A stretch of DNA of 64,000 bases from Triangularia verruculosa (Eukaryota; Ascomycota; Sordariomycetes; Sordariales; Podosporaceae): contig MU864033.1 of assembly GCA_033296885.1 (NCBI GenBank), positions 1-64,000 of the forward strand, given 5' to 3'. The notes below the pieces were generated by a model that was not told where the DNA came from, ran no database searches, and saw only the letters and a program-made list of their open reading frames with translations. Position numbers and translations under genes: made by a program. Of this stretch, positions 1 to 9,780 are shown piece by piece (the first letter of the stretch is position 1; the number at the start of each line of letters is the position of its first letter).

Positions 1-950
1 TAAATTAACTTTCTTAAAAGCCTACTTATTAATTAACGTTTACTTAATACTTGAAAAAGAACTCTATTTATTACTCTTAAAATATCTAAAAACTTATATT
101 TAATATTTTAATAAATTAAAATAATTTATATTTTATATTTAAATTATTAAAATTTATATATATATTTTATATAATTAATAAAAACCCTAACCTTAAATTA
201 ATTTATACTTTAATAATAAAGGGGGCCGTTTAAAGAGACTTTTATATAAATATAAATCGCTTTTTCCTCTTACTTATAATAATTAAGGTCCTATAAACTA
301 TACTTTAATTTATTTACCCGCCCTAAAATATAAAGCCCTATAAATTAATCGGTAAGTATATAGTATAAGTATAAACCTTACTATAAAGAATATAATTAAA
401 TTATAAAAGGCTAGCGCTATAAATATAAAAGGTTACCTATTAATTCTCTATTATATAATACCTATAAGGTACTATAGCCTTAATACCCCAGTAGTAAGCT
501 ATAAGTAACGTATATAATAATTCCGCTATAATATAAGCACTATAAGTATATACCGTTATAGGGCCTTTAGGCCTATATATAAGTCATACCTATTTTAATA
601 ATAGTATATTATATTAAATATAGTAAAAAGTAAATTTAAGGTAGTATATTTTTTAATATTTTTAAAGGCTTTTATTAATATTTTAATAGCGGTTAATATA
701 AAAGTTATTAGTTTTATAATTAATAAATTAAAAAATACTTTATAAATATTTTTTTTATATATAGGAGTTTTTTATTATAACTTAAATATACTTTATATAA
801 TACTTCATATTTTTTCGTAGCTTTTTATAGCGTTTATATTAAAGTATACGTAAGTATATCGGAAGTCCGAATCTTATAGCAATTTTTAAGCACTTTATGC
901 TATATAGTGTAGTAGGGTATACTATACTGTAGTTTGATAATGCTTTCTGG
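1..950. repeat. AT-rich, RIP-like decayed tract
   Basis: Composition is extremely AT-rich; the first 60 bases contain only 12 G or C. TpA steps dominate and CpA/TpG are scarce, as expected after repeat-induced point mutation, which turns CpA into TpA. No ORF of useful length is open on either strand. It probably is an old mobile-element copy mutated beyond recognition, adjoining the recognisable gypsy remnant to its right. I cannot say which element it came from. AT content rises to near-normal GC between about 900 and 1180. Confidence 0.75.
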
Positions 951-1500
951 TATATATGGGCCTAGTTTTTACTTTTTTCATGATAGCGATACTACTTATT
1001 GTAGACGTTATAGTTGTCGTCGTTAGTGTCGGTGTCGTATTAGTACTAGGCTTGACTGAAGGTGACGTTATAAAGTTGCTAGTAGCCGTGCTTATTATTC
1101 AGACAGCAGAATTCTATAGTATGCTACTTCGCCTTCCAGTTACAAAAGACGCCATACAGCTGGAAGACCGTTGAATCCCGAGGATCCTTTCTAAACAAAA
1201 GAGTATGGCGTTTGCCCACGGGTAAAGAGTCCCCATTGGGGTATCTAACTTCTGGGAATGGAGGGACAGGGGAAAAGGTTGAGGGACTGGCGCCTACTAT
1301 GAGGACTGGTGTGCGGAGGTTAGGGGGAGTGCGGGGCTGACTTTGGAGAAGGGGCGTTTGAGAGTTCGGTCAGCCATGGTGCTCTTTACGCGTGTTTCAG
1401 CTTGGTACAAAATAGAAGGAGAATGAAAAGTGGAATTCTATTGAATTTTGAGGTAACGAGCTCTTCCAGACCTTCGATGCAACCAATTCTCGGAGGAGGA
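951..1500. other. Transition segment, no gene seen
   Basis: Base composition returns to about half GC over this stretch. A 72-codon hydrophobic ORF (956-1174, +) is open but has no recognisable family and sits at the edge of the decayed tract, so it is not called. In an intact gypsy element read on the minus strand this is where the integrase C-terminus and 3' LTR would lie; I could not recognise either. Confidence 0.4.
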
Positions 1501-1628
1501 GAACGCACATGTTTCAATATATTAGTTTTAACTTTGCTGTAATCAGATCGGACTACTTAATTTATATAATAGAATGCTTTAGGGACTTGTTAGCTTTGCT
1601 GCATTTGTTGACACACAATGAAGACATT

Positions 1629-2290
1629 TCAGGCCAGGAGGTCAACATTATAGCCATGGGTCATAAAGAAGGGGCCGATGCCGGTCGAGGTTGCATCGCG
1701 GTTGTTAAAGGCTAGCATAGCCATGGGGAGAAGTGCGGCCCAGTCATCTTGCCAAAAGGTTGTGTAGGAGCGTAAATATTCTTCAAGGACTTGATTCATC
1801 CGCTCCGTGGCTCCGTCCGTCTCAGATGATTTGCTGTCGATAGTTGTCGTCTGATCCGAAGCAGGTTGCATATCCTAGCCCACATGCGGCTCACGAACTG
1901 GGGTCCTCTGTCTAAGACGATGCCAGGCCCTCGGTAGGCCATGGTGTCGGATCAAGCAGCGGATAAGGCGATCTATCACTTCACCTACCGTCGTAGATGC
2001 CATAGGTTCGAAGATCACATTTTTAGACAGTCTAGGTATTTATAACTACCATAATGTCGGTTACTCTATCAGGGCCCGATGGGGGTAATCCGGAAACAAA
2101 GTCGATAGAAGGCTCTAACTAGATCCGATCGGGAAAAGGGAGGGGCTTCAGAAATCCTCTTCGTTTCTCCCGCCACACAGCTATCCTTCCATAAATATCA
2201 CAATTCCTTAGAAATCTCCTCACATCCTGACTCAGGCCCGGCTAAGTAAACTTTCGGCTGATAAGGGTCTTTATCATATCCCTTCCAGGA
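1629..2290 (-). pseudogene. Gypsy integrase remnant
   Basis: An 80-codon ORF at 1629-1871 carries the distal integrase core (TERMNQVLEEYLRSY, QDDWAALLP, AFNN, TGIGPFF), standard for Ty3/gypsy elements. Upstream on the minus strand, after a frameshift near 1900, the core continues as IVLDRGPQFVSRMWARI. Between about 2160 and 2290 lies the zinc-binding region: a WPG-like block, then SQDVRRFLRNCDIYGR, where the last Cys of the usual C-x2-C has become Tyr. The 1629-1990 part is much less AT-biased than the reverse transcriptase part, so damage is uneven along the element. Confidence 0.85.
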
Positions 2291-2989
2291 TAGCTAGCCA
2301 GCGCAGAGCCGTACATCTCTTAAATAACCCGGATACAAAGCGGTTCAAAGTAAAAAAGCCATATTCGGTCCCTCTAATATAAGCGTTTTCCTTCGTCGAT
2401 AGAACATTCCGCAATAGATATTAATAACCCCCACTATAGGAGTAGTTAGCGCTCTCCATCCAAAACCATACGTTTGATCCACCAATAGCGGTTATTAGCT
2501 TCTAATCCTTAGTCCTATAAGCTCTTTAAAGGCTCCTTGTTAAAGGGGTTTTCTGGCGGGTCCGATTTATCTTGTTATTATTGTTATTGTTATTGTATCT
2601 ATTTCAGACCTGCCGGTATCTTAGGTAGCTCCTATCCTGATCTCCGCCCTTAACGAAGCTAGCGCTCGCTCTAGTAGTTACTTCTTTTCTAACTAAGGCA
2701 GCCCCGTTAATCTTAAAACTCTTATTCCTCGCAGGCCTAAGTAACTAAAAGTATCTCCCAGTAAGTCGGTTATTTTAGCTTAATGCCGGTAAGTTCTATT
2801 CTCTCCTCGACAAAACGCCCAGTATTACAGTATCCTTTTTAAACCAGTATTTAAGCGTAAAATTATAACGAACCAATATCTCTACCTACCGTACTTACCG
2901 CTCACTTAGTTACCGTTTTTTTTATTAAAGTATTCCAAGTTTTTATAATCAGTCCAAATCTCGAAATAAGCTACGCTCCGGAGCTCCGC

Positions 2990-4329
2990 GTCCTATTAGT
3001 CTAGGCACTTAACTACTACTAACAGTTCTTTATTATATATCGGGTAGTTGGACTTAGCGGGATTGCTCTTCTTTGAGAAGTGCGACTGGGCCAGTACTGG
3101 CGCGCTAATTAAAAGTGTTTTAAGCGTCTTGAACGCTTCTTCGCACTAGAGAGTTCAACTGAAAGGGACCCCTTTTCTGGTTAAAGCCGTTAGCTAGAGC
3201 TATCTCCGAGAACTCGGGTATAAATGCTCGATAGTAGTTAGCGAATCCGATAAAGCTCCGTACTCCTTTAACTAAACGAGGTCGCTACTACTATTATACA
3301 GCTTTAATCTTTTTTAAGTTGATACAAATCCCTCTTCCTATATCGATAATAAATCTAAGATATTTAACGCTCTTAACTTCGAATTCGCACTTATCTAGTA
3401 TATCGACTCTATCTATAATCCTATAGTTTACAGCTTTTCTAATACTTTTTGGACTTTTTTCCGGTAATCGGATAAGGAGCCGCTAGAGTAAATAAGGACA
3501 TCGTCGATATAAACCGAATAGAATTTATCTAAGTACTCTCGTAGTATATTATTAATATACCTCTAAAATATAACATATACTTCTATAAAGCCGAAGGGAA
3601 TAATCAGCTATTCGAATAGCCCGTATTTAATACAAAATATAGCCTTCTATTTATCTCCTTCCTTAATCCGAATCTTATAGAACGCGGCGATAACATTTAG
3701 CTTAGTAAACCATTTTACTTAATATAATAACCTCAGAGTTTCACTTATTAAAGGAAGAGGATATCTATCCTTACGGGTTATCGCATTAAGACCCCGATAA
3801 TCAACGCAAAATTATAAACCTCCCCCTAGCTTCTTTACAAACAAAATAGGCGCTAACGCTAGTAAACTACTAGCTCGGATAAAGTTCTTTCGAGTAATTT
3901 AGTAAGGATTTTCTACAGTATAATCAACTCCTTTTAGGACATTCCATATAAAAGCCCTCAGGGGGGAACTTTCTCTTTGCCGTTCCTATCCTTTTCGAGC
4001 AGGATAGCATAATCGATTCCGGTTCGGTATAGAGGTAAGCGGTCCGCTTCGTTACGGTTAAAAAGCGGAAGGAAGTCGTAATAATACTCTAGCAGTTTCT
4101 AGCCGGGATTACTTCTTTTCTTAGGCGCTAATACCTTCTCAATATCTGCTAGGCCGGCTGCGAATATCCGCGTCGTTTCCGTCGGGTTGGAATAAGCCTT
4201 AGTTCGGCGAGCTCTTCTGTTCAGCGCCCTAATAATAATGGCTGTCTGTTGTGTGAGAGGGTATGTGTGCATTAGGTACATAAGGTATTGCAGAGCCGTT
4301 ACTCCAATCGGGCATTGTTGTAGGCTCAT
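2990..4329 (-). pseudogene. Gypsy reverse transcriptase/RNase H remnant
   Basis: Recognisable blocks on the minus strand, from right to left: a pre-RT linker in the ORF at 4099-4329 ending in DIEKVLAPKKRSNPG; an LFVKK-GGGL-stop-FCVDYRGL block at about 3790-3860; the polymerase motif YIDDVL at about 3497-3515; KCEFEVKSVKYL at about 3300-3410; and the RNase H block HFSKKSNPAKSNY with NKELLVVVKC at about 3001-3090. The motifs lie in several frames with in-frame stops, so no functional enzyme is made. The order is that of Ty3/gypsy, not Ty1/copia. Confidence 0.88.
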
Positions 4330-4480
4330 GTGGGGCTGGGCTCCAAGTTAATGCCCAACCCCCTCAGAGCAAGGCAGAACCATCATGCCACCATTTCCCG
4401 CTTTATCCAACGCTAGGCACGCCATTCTAGTAACTTCACAGCTATTGGCACACCAGTACAACTCACATCGTTTGTTCGGA

Positions 4481-6481
4481 ATGGACAAATTTCAGTATCA
4501 ACCGCTCCGTTGCCGCGATTCTATTCGTCTCCTTCGACTCGACCCAGCTGCAAGTCGCGATAGTGACCTCAAAGGATCCTTGATTCATACAACCATTTCT
4601 GAGTGTGTTTACAACCTCATGGAGCCATACACTGCCCTATCCTACTGCTGGGGCGGTAGTGAGAAGAGCTGCAACGTCTGCCTGGATGATCATGTCGTCG
4701 GCGTTACGGCAACTCTGGATGCCGCACTTCGCGATATGCGAGACTATACCCGACCACGCCGTATATGGGCCGACGCCCTATGCATAAATCAAACTGACGA
4801 CAACGAAAAGAGCCATCAGGTCTCCATGATGGGCGACATCTACCGTGCCGCGAACCACACTATCATTCACTTGGGACTTTCTGATCCAATGATCCACGCT
4901 TTCCTTGCGCGCTTTCAGCCACGATTTGAACCTGAAACCATTATTGAATCCCTTGCATCCCTTGCGCTACAACCAATGGGCCAAAGCCGGGGAGAAGCGA
5001 CCAACGCGGAAGATCTCACGGGTTTGCGGAATCGCATCTTCGCTGCCCCATGGTTCACAAGAGCATGGGTGTTCCAGGAGTTAGTCCTTTCCCAGGATCC
5101 GTGGGTTCAGTGCGGGCCGTACCGAGCAAGGTGGATTGATATCTCCAATACTCTGGGGTTGGATTACGTCACCAAAGCGATGCGTTTTCAGATCAGCAAA
5201 GATAAATCTTCGAAGTGGGAATTGGAAGGCAAAGCGGCCCAAGTCAACCCCTTCACCAAAATGAACGAGAGGCAGGCTGAGAAATATACTGCACCGCTGT
5301 CCTCAATTCTTCGCGCTAGGAGGGGAATCCAAGCCACAGACCCCCGAGACCTCATCTATGCCAACCTTGGCATCACCTCCGACCCAAATGTGTGGAAGAA
5401 GTATTTTGCCGTCGACTACACACTGAGCGTGGAAACACTCTTCAACGAGGTAGCCCGCTACATGGCTGGAACTTCAAATATCGATTTTCTTTTCTTTGAA
5501 GCCCTTACTTTCAAGCCAGGACTTTGCGGATCGTCGCTAGCATCATGGGCTCCGGATTGGACATCTACAGCACGGAGGTACAACGTGACATCAGTGCATG
5601 GGCCCGAAACCCACTATCGCGCTGATGACGAGGTTTCGGTGAGAGATGTTGAGATCAGGGGCGTACATTGCGTGACAACCAAGAGCCCATGGACCTTGTG
5701 TTTCACTGGAAGAAGGCTTGAGGTTGTTAGAACGATCAGCTTGGCTGTGCCGGATACACCGCAGGAAGCATCGAGCGTCATGTATCAAACTGATCACGAC
5801 CGTCGATTTCGTCAGTGGGAGAGGTTCCGGGATGTTGGGGCCCCAAACGCTTGGAGTGGTAGATGGATTCACAAGCAGCTGTGTAGCCGCGTACTAGAAG
5901 CAAGGAAAAGGGATTATCTAAACGGACCCTTCTCTATCGATTATTCGGATACCCTCTTCGATGCCCTAGATGACGAGGTGGCTAAGTACCTGGGTGCAAA
6001 CTCTACAAACTACCTCGCTGGAAACAAGATTGTGCTGGGCAGCCTAAATGAGGAGGGAGGTGCGCAACCTGTTTTCGTTGTTCCACCTGAAACCAAGAAG
6101 GGTGACATCCTGGTGGAAATTGGAACTAGTTATGTAGTTCTGGTACTACGACCTGCCGAACAATGGAGGGGCGATAGGGTGACAAGGTTGGATGATGAGA
6201 TCAGACGCGCATTCGATGCTGCGAATGATGGTCCTGGCAAAGTGCCATTTGCTGAGACGTCGTACTTGGTAACCGGTCGCGTCGCAAAATTTATCAATTG
6301 GGAATACGACAGCAGTTCGTATCACATTGGACACTACGTGGTGGTTGGGAAGTGCTTTCTAACGACACTCTGTAAGCTCCCGCCAATGTCAGCATCACCA
6401 GCGTCGAAATACCGCAAATGGGATTCTCTGGTATCTAAACACAGTTCGGACCCGAGGATGGAAGTCTTTGTTCTACATTAG
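4481..6481 (+). CDS. HET-domain (heterokaryon incompatibility) protein
   Basis: A single-exon gene of 666 residues. An in-frame ATG at 4385 exists, but the ATG at 4481 gives the typical family start (MDKFQYQPL followed by IRLLRL), so I choose it. The HET domain covers roughly residues 45-190, with YTALSYCWGG at about 50, the RRIWADALCINQ block at about 95, and the M..IY..A...I.LG block after it. The C-terminal half has the usual HET ending, in which a GD.L...V..RP core is followed by Y...G. HET-domain proteins trigger or modulate programmed cell death on fusion of unlike hyphae; many others are of unknown function. Fused NACHT, WD or ankyrin modules are absent, so its partner or trigger cannot be guessed. 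A dead retroelement abuts its 5' side, and a membrane protein gene converges on its 3' end. Confidence 0.92.
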   Translation: MDKFQYQPLRCRDSIRLLRLDPAASRDSDLKGSLIHTTISECVYNLMEPYTALSYCWGGSEKSCNVCLDDHVVGVTATLDAALRDMRDYTRPRRIWADALCINQTDDNEKSHQVSMMGDIYRAANHTIIHLGLSDPMIHAFLARFQPRFEPETIIESLASLALQPMGQSRGEATNAEDLTGLRNRIFAAPWFTRAWVFQELVLSQDPWVQCGPYRARWIDISNTLGLDYVTKAMRFQISKDKSSKWELEGKAAQVNPFTKMNERQAEKYTAPLSSILRARRGIQATDPRDLIYANLGITSDPNVWKKYFAVDYTLSVETLFNEVARYMAGTSNIDFLFFEALTFKPGLCGSSLASWAPDWTSTARRYNVTSVHGPETHYRADDEVSVRDVEIRGVHCVTTKSPWTLCFTGRRLEVVRTISLAVPDTPQEASSVMYQTDHDRRFRQWERFRDVGAPNAWSGRWIHKQLCSRVLEARKRDYLNGPFSIDYSDTLFDALDDEVAKYLGANSTNYLAGNKIVLGSLNEEGGAQPVFVVPPETKKGDILVEIGTSYVVLVLRPAEQWRGDRVTRLDDEIRRAFDAANDGPGKVPFAETSYLVTGRVAKFINWEYDSSSYHIGHYVVVGKCFLTTLCKLPPMSASPASKYRKWDSLVSKHSSDPRMEVFVLH

Positions 6482-6772
6482 AGCATCGTTGTTAAGCCGC
6501 CTTTACCTTCCTAGACTAGCTACCGTATTTAGTCAGAATCTGCTGGGAGAATAAGAATTTTTAAGGTTGTGGATGACGGAATCAGATTGGTGAAGTGGGA
6601 AACGGCTGACAGACGAGAGAGGGGATCAATGCTCTCCTGAGCTGACATCTCCGCCACGGGATATTGCCGTACCGGATGTGCCTAGGTAAACCCTCACGAA
6701 GCAATTTTATAACAGTGAGCTGATCTCGATCACCACCTGCCCAACCTTCAGTTTCCAAACGTCCAACTCTTC

Positions 6773-8692
6773 TTACAAATGTGGCAAGAAATCCGTCCAC
6801 TCCGGCGTCTCATACAACCCCCTCAGGGCACTCCTCAAGCTCACAACCGCCTCAAACACCAAATACACTCTCGCCAACACAAAACACCCCAACACAACAT
6901 ACACCCCAAAGGTCCTACAAAATCTAACCCACTTCCCCTGCTGCCTCCCCTCCTTCCCCGTCAAGGTGATCGGCATGGCAGGATTCACCCCCGAAACCCA
7001 AGCATCAAAGGCAGGCCAGTACTGTCTCGCTGAGAAGAACCCCCACAATAACACCCCAGACACTGTGATCGTCAACGCTGCGTAGACCCACAGCGTTTTT
7101 TCCACCTCAGTGACGAAGCTGAAGGTTTCAAAGTTGTTGAATCCGGCCGAGCAATGCAGAGCTCCATAAGCTGCTGCGGTGGCGGCAAGGACAGCGCGAA
7201 GACGGTCACGGTGGATGTTTACCTGCCCGAGCGAGAGCTTGTGTAACGAGGGGAAGTTGACGATGTGAGGGACCAGGTAGTCTGTTTCCCCGAAAAAGTG
7301 AGCCAGCTTGGGTCCAAAGCCGAGGGTGAAGTAGTACGGTTGATACTCTGGGCGCTGAGCACAGAGACTTCGTAAGCGGTCGGCTGCTCGGGAAGCGGTT
7401 TGGAGGACAGCAGGGGGTATAAGCGGTCGCGGGGACACGGATGGCTGCTGAGCGTCTGGGAAACCGCGGCGGCAGTAGCGGCTGTGTCGGATGGAAAAGC
7501 CGTCATATGGGTTTCTGAAGTAAGCGAGACACTGTGGAGAGATCGACGGTGCGTTGAGGTTGAACTGGTAACGGTAACTGCTGTTTCTTGTTGTTGACTT
7601 CTTCTTGGTGTCTGATTCCGACCAGAGCTGACCAAAACCCAAGAAAGCAGCGGGGTCCCTAGAACCAGGGGATCCGATGGAAAGATGGGTCCTCAACTCT
7701 GACATTTCTTGGCCATCATTTTCTGCCGCAATAGTAGGTGTTTGCTCAGCTGATGAGAGCACTGGCGATGGATAGCTCTCCGGAAGTTTCCAAACTCTTT
7801 CATCATCTTCACCCTCTGCAACATGAACAAAGCATCTGATGTCCATGATCCCATGCTCGTCTGTGCCGCTTGTCTGTGGCGAGCAGAGGTGCATCAGTGC
7901 CAGTGCCTCCTTCATCTCATCACTGACTGGGAGCAGTGTTGGTACCAGAATATCCAAAGGCTTGTGCCACCAGAGCAGGTAAATGACAAACGCGCAAGCA
8001 ACATGCCCACAGGTGTTTATCTCTAACAAAGAGATCGGCATATGCTTTGCTGCCCTTCCAATAACCTGAATGACCATCCATCCAGCCTGTGCACACACAA
8101 TGCTTTTGGCCAACCAGTCTGCTTTGCTTTTGTCTCTTATCTGGGACTCTTGGATGGTAGGAAGATCTCCCAAGAATGACAGAAGCCGAACACCCTCTGG
8201 GGTGATGGTAAATCGCTTCGGTCTTCCATCAGCGTCAATTCCAACAAAATCGGTGAGATCAACAGCAAAGCCGCCCATAACAGCATAAAAGCACTGTGTG
8301 ATATCCCAAACCTGACCGTTTCCATTCCGGCTTTTGACATCTGCATCAATCTCCTTCTTTAGCCAAGCAGCAATGATAAACTGCGCCGCAGCTGTGGCTA
8401 CAACCAGCTCGGGCGCAAAGATTCCGTAGAGAACCCATTTCGTCTTGTCGAGAAATTGCAATCGAAAGCTATTGCTCCGGGATTCAGGCGGCACATTGAG
8501 GTGGAGTGCTGAAAAGACGCAAAGCGTAAGGGTGACGACGCAGGAAAAGATGAGAGAGAATGTCCCGCGGCCGTTGGGCTCAGACTGCCAACCTACCTTC
8601 TCACTGACCGTGCCGTCATCTCCATTGCCAGCCGCTCTCGCAAGAGTGAGAAAGAACAAAAGGAGCAAACGAGTAAGGAGTCCGAATTCCAT
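6773..8692 (-). CDS. Multi-pass membrane protein, uncharacterised ascomycete family
   Basis: A single-exon gene of 639 residues. An N-terminal signal or first membrane segment (MEFGLLTRLLLLFFLTLARA) is followed by further hydrophobic segments near residues 45-65, 95-115, 205-240, 520-560 and 590-620. A long polar loop (about 280-420) is rich in Ser and Pro. Family landmarks shared with the gene at 42315-43998 are an LNVP/ENVP block, FAPEL, a W-T-Q-C/H-A-F-x-MGG-like block, SK.DW..K, and a C-terminal W..F.PH just before the stop. I recognise this as a recurring ascomycete membrane protein type but know no function. It converges on the HET gene with 291 bp between stop codons. Confidence 0.85.
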   Translation of the reverse strand: MEFGLLTRLLLLFFLTLARAAGNGDDGTVSEKVGWQSEPNGRGTFSLIFSCVVTLTLCVFSALHLNVPPESRSNSFRLQFLDKTKWVLYGIFAPELVVATAAAQFIIAAWLKKEIDADVKSRNGNGQVWDITQCFYAVMGGFAVDLTDFVGIDADGRPKRFTITPEGVRLLSFLGDLPTIQESQIRDKSKADWLAKSIVCAQAGWMVIQVIGRAAKHMPISLLEINTCGHVACAFVIYLLWWHKPLDILVPTLLPVSDEMKEALALMHLCSPQTSGTDEHGIMDIRCFVHVAEGEDDERVWKLPESYPSPVLSSAEQTPTIAAENDGQEMSELRTHLSIGSPGSRDPAAFLGFGQLWSESDTKKKSTTRNSSYRYQFNLNAPSISPQCLAYFRNPYDGFSIRHSRYCRRGFPDAQQPSVSPRPLIPPAVLQTASRAADRLRSLCAQRPEYQPYYFTLGFGPKLAHFFGETDYLVPHIVNFPSLHKLSLGQVNIHRDRLRAVLAATAAAYGALHCSAGFNNFETFSFVTEVEKTLWVYAALTITVSGVLLWGFFSARQYWPAFDAWVSGVNPAMPITLTGKEGRQQGKWVRFCRTFGVYVVLGCFVLARVYLVFEAVVSLRSALRGLYETPEWTDFLPHL

Positions 8693-9780
8693 TTGCGCTA
8701 CTCGTCATCCTTGAAACTTTTGCTCGCCAAGCATCAGTGAGGCCTAACCAGGGGTGGAGCGTGGCTTTTGACCTCTTCGTTGTTATCGAAGACATCTCAG
8801 CTGAAGCGAAAAGCCAATGCTGCGGATGAAACCCAGAATTGCCCGCATGGTGTGAGTGTGTCTGGGTGGGCCAAAGTAGCGAATAGGACTGTTGCAATGC
8901 TCCAAGCTTCGTCTTATCTCCCGGCAAGTCCGCCCCCGATGTGACCCTGTTGCATGGTGGAAGGCTGACTCGAGAATATTGAACCGTGATAGGCCCGAGT
9001 AAAAAAGGAAGATTTTTGTGGTGGTGTGCAGCCAAAGAGTTGTTAATGTTGAGTTGCATCCACAGAGTCTTCGATGGCAGCGACAGATGTAATTACACTG
9101 ACAACGGAAGATAAGCTGTTGAACGGGAATATACATATGCTTAACTCCAAGATCATATCTGATGATGCACAGCGGGGCTTCATTTTCGTCTTCAGTTCCA
9201 TTGCTTACGCCAGCCAGTGGAGGGACAACACGCCGCTTTGGAGGCAATACCTCAGAGCACGAAATGAGCTTTACATCGATCCGTTTCTGACTGAGTCTGA
9301 GAGTGGTCGGCTGAGAAGGAAGATCAGTAGATATTCAGATTCGAATATTGATTCTGAAGGGAGCGAAGAAAGTCACAGGCTTCCGGGAGTCCGGGAAGGT
9401 TTTGAAAATCGGGAAGGTGGAGACCACTCAGAGGAACGGAAGCAAAAGGAAAGGCGGCCAGAGAGGTGACGATATATCATTAGAACGCGTACTGGACTTG
9501 GGGAGCCAAGACCACGAACTCGAAGTCTGGAGCCCGCCGAAGTTTCCAGGCGTCAGTGCAGAAGATCAAAATGAGGACGTTGATACCATGTCGTTGCAAG
9601 CGGGCATGGACGTGATTACTTGAGGGGTTTCTCAAAGGTCCGTTCCAAGACTCCATCTCCGCAACTAGGTATTCAGCTAAGGGCTATCCACATATTAAAT
9701 TCTTTTTACTCGGTAATAGACATGCCCCCTATTCGATAGCCAAGATAGCCACATCATCAAATATCCCTCATCCCCAACCC
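8693..9780. other. Intergenic; possible small or relic gene
   Basis: The stretch holds the promoter of the membrane protein gene at 6773-8692. Two overlapping plus-strand ORFs (9074-9469, 131 codons; 9348-9623, 91 codons) are acidic/basic and charged, and could be two parts of a small or decayed gene. Neither has a recognisable family, and I found no splice pair that joins them cleanly. Minus-strand ORFs over 8616-9247 overlap them and look like shadows. I therefore call no gene here. Confidence 0.4.

Larger units (their letters stand above)
1500..4330 (-). mobile_element. Truncated, RIP-damaged Ty3/gypsy retrotransposon
   Basis: Reading the minus strand from 4330 downward gives gypsy pol order: pre-RT linker, reverse transcriptase, RNase H, integrase zinc-binding region, integrase core. 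The frames are broken by stops and frameshifts. Several changes have the form expected of RIP: a stop replaces the expected Arg in the RT block before FCVDYRG, and a Cys of the integrase zinc finger reads as Tyr. Gag, protease and both LTRs were not found. The right end stops at about 4330, only about 150 bp before the HET gene, so the 5' half is missing. Orientation and class are well supported; exact ends are not. Confidence 0.85.

Noticed and set aside
956..1174. 72-codon hydrophobic ORF
   Set aside because: It lies at the edge of RIP-damaged DNA; the Val/Ile/Leu-rich composition follows from AT- and GT-rich bases. No leader, intron or family.
2565..2605. TTATTG microsatellite as CRISPR-like or satellite array
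   Set aside because: A short imperfect TTA/TTG run with no spacers, inside the decayed retroelement.
4385..4480. Upstream start of the HET gene
   Set aside because: It would add 32 residues with no HET-family similarity; the ATG at 4481 begins the usual MDxFxYxPL pattern.
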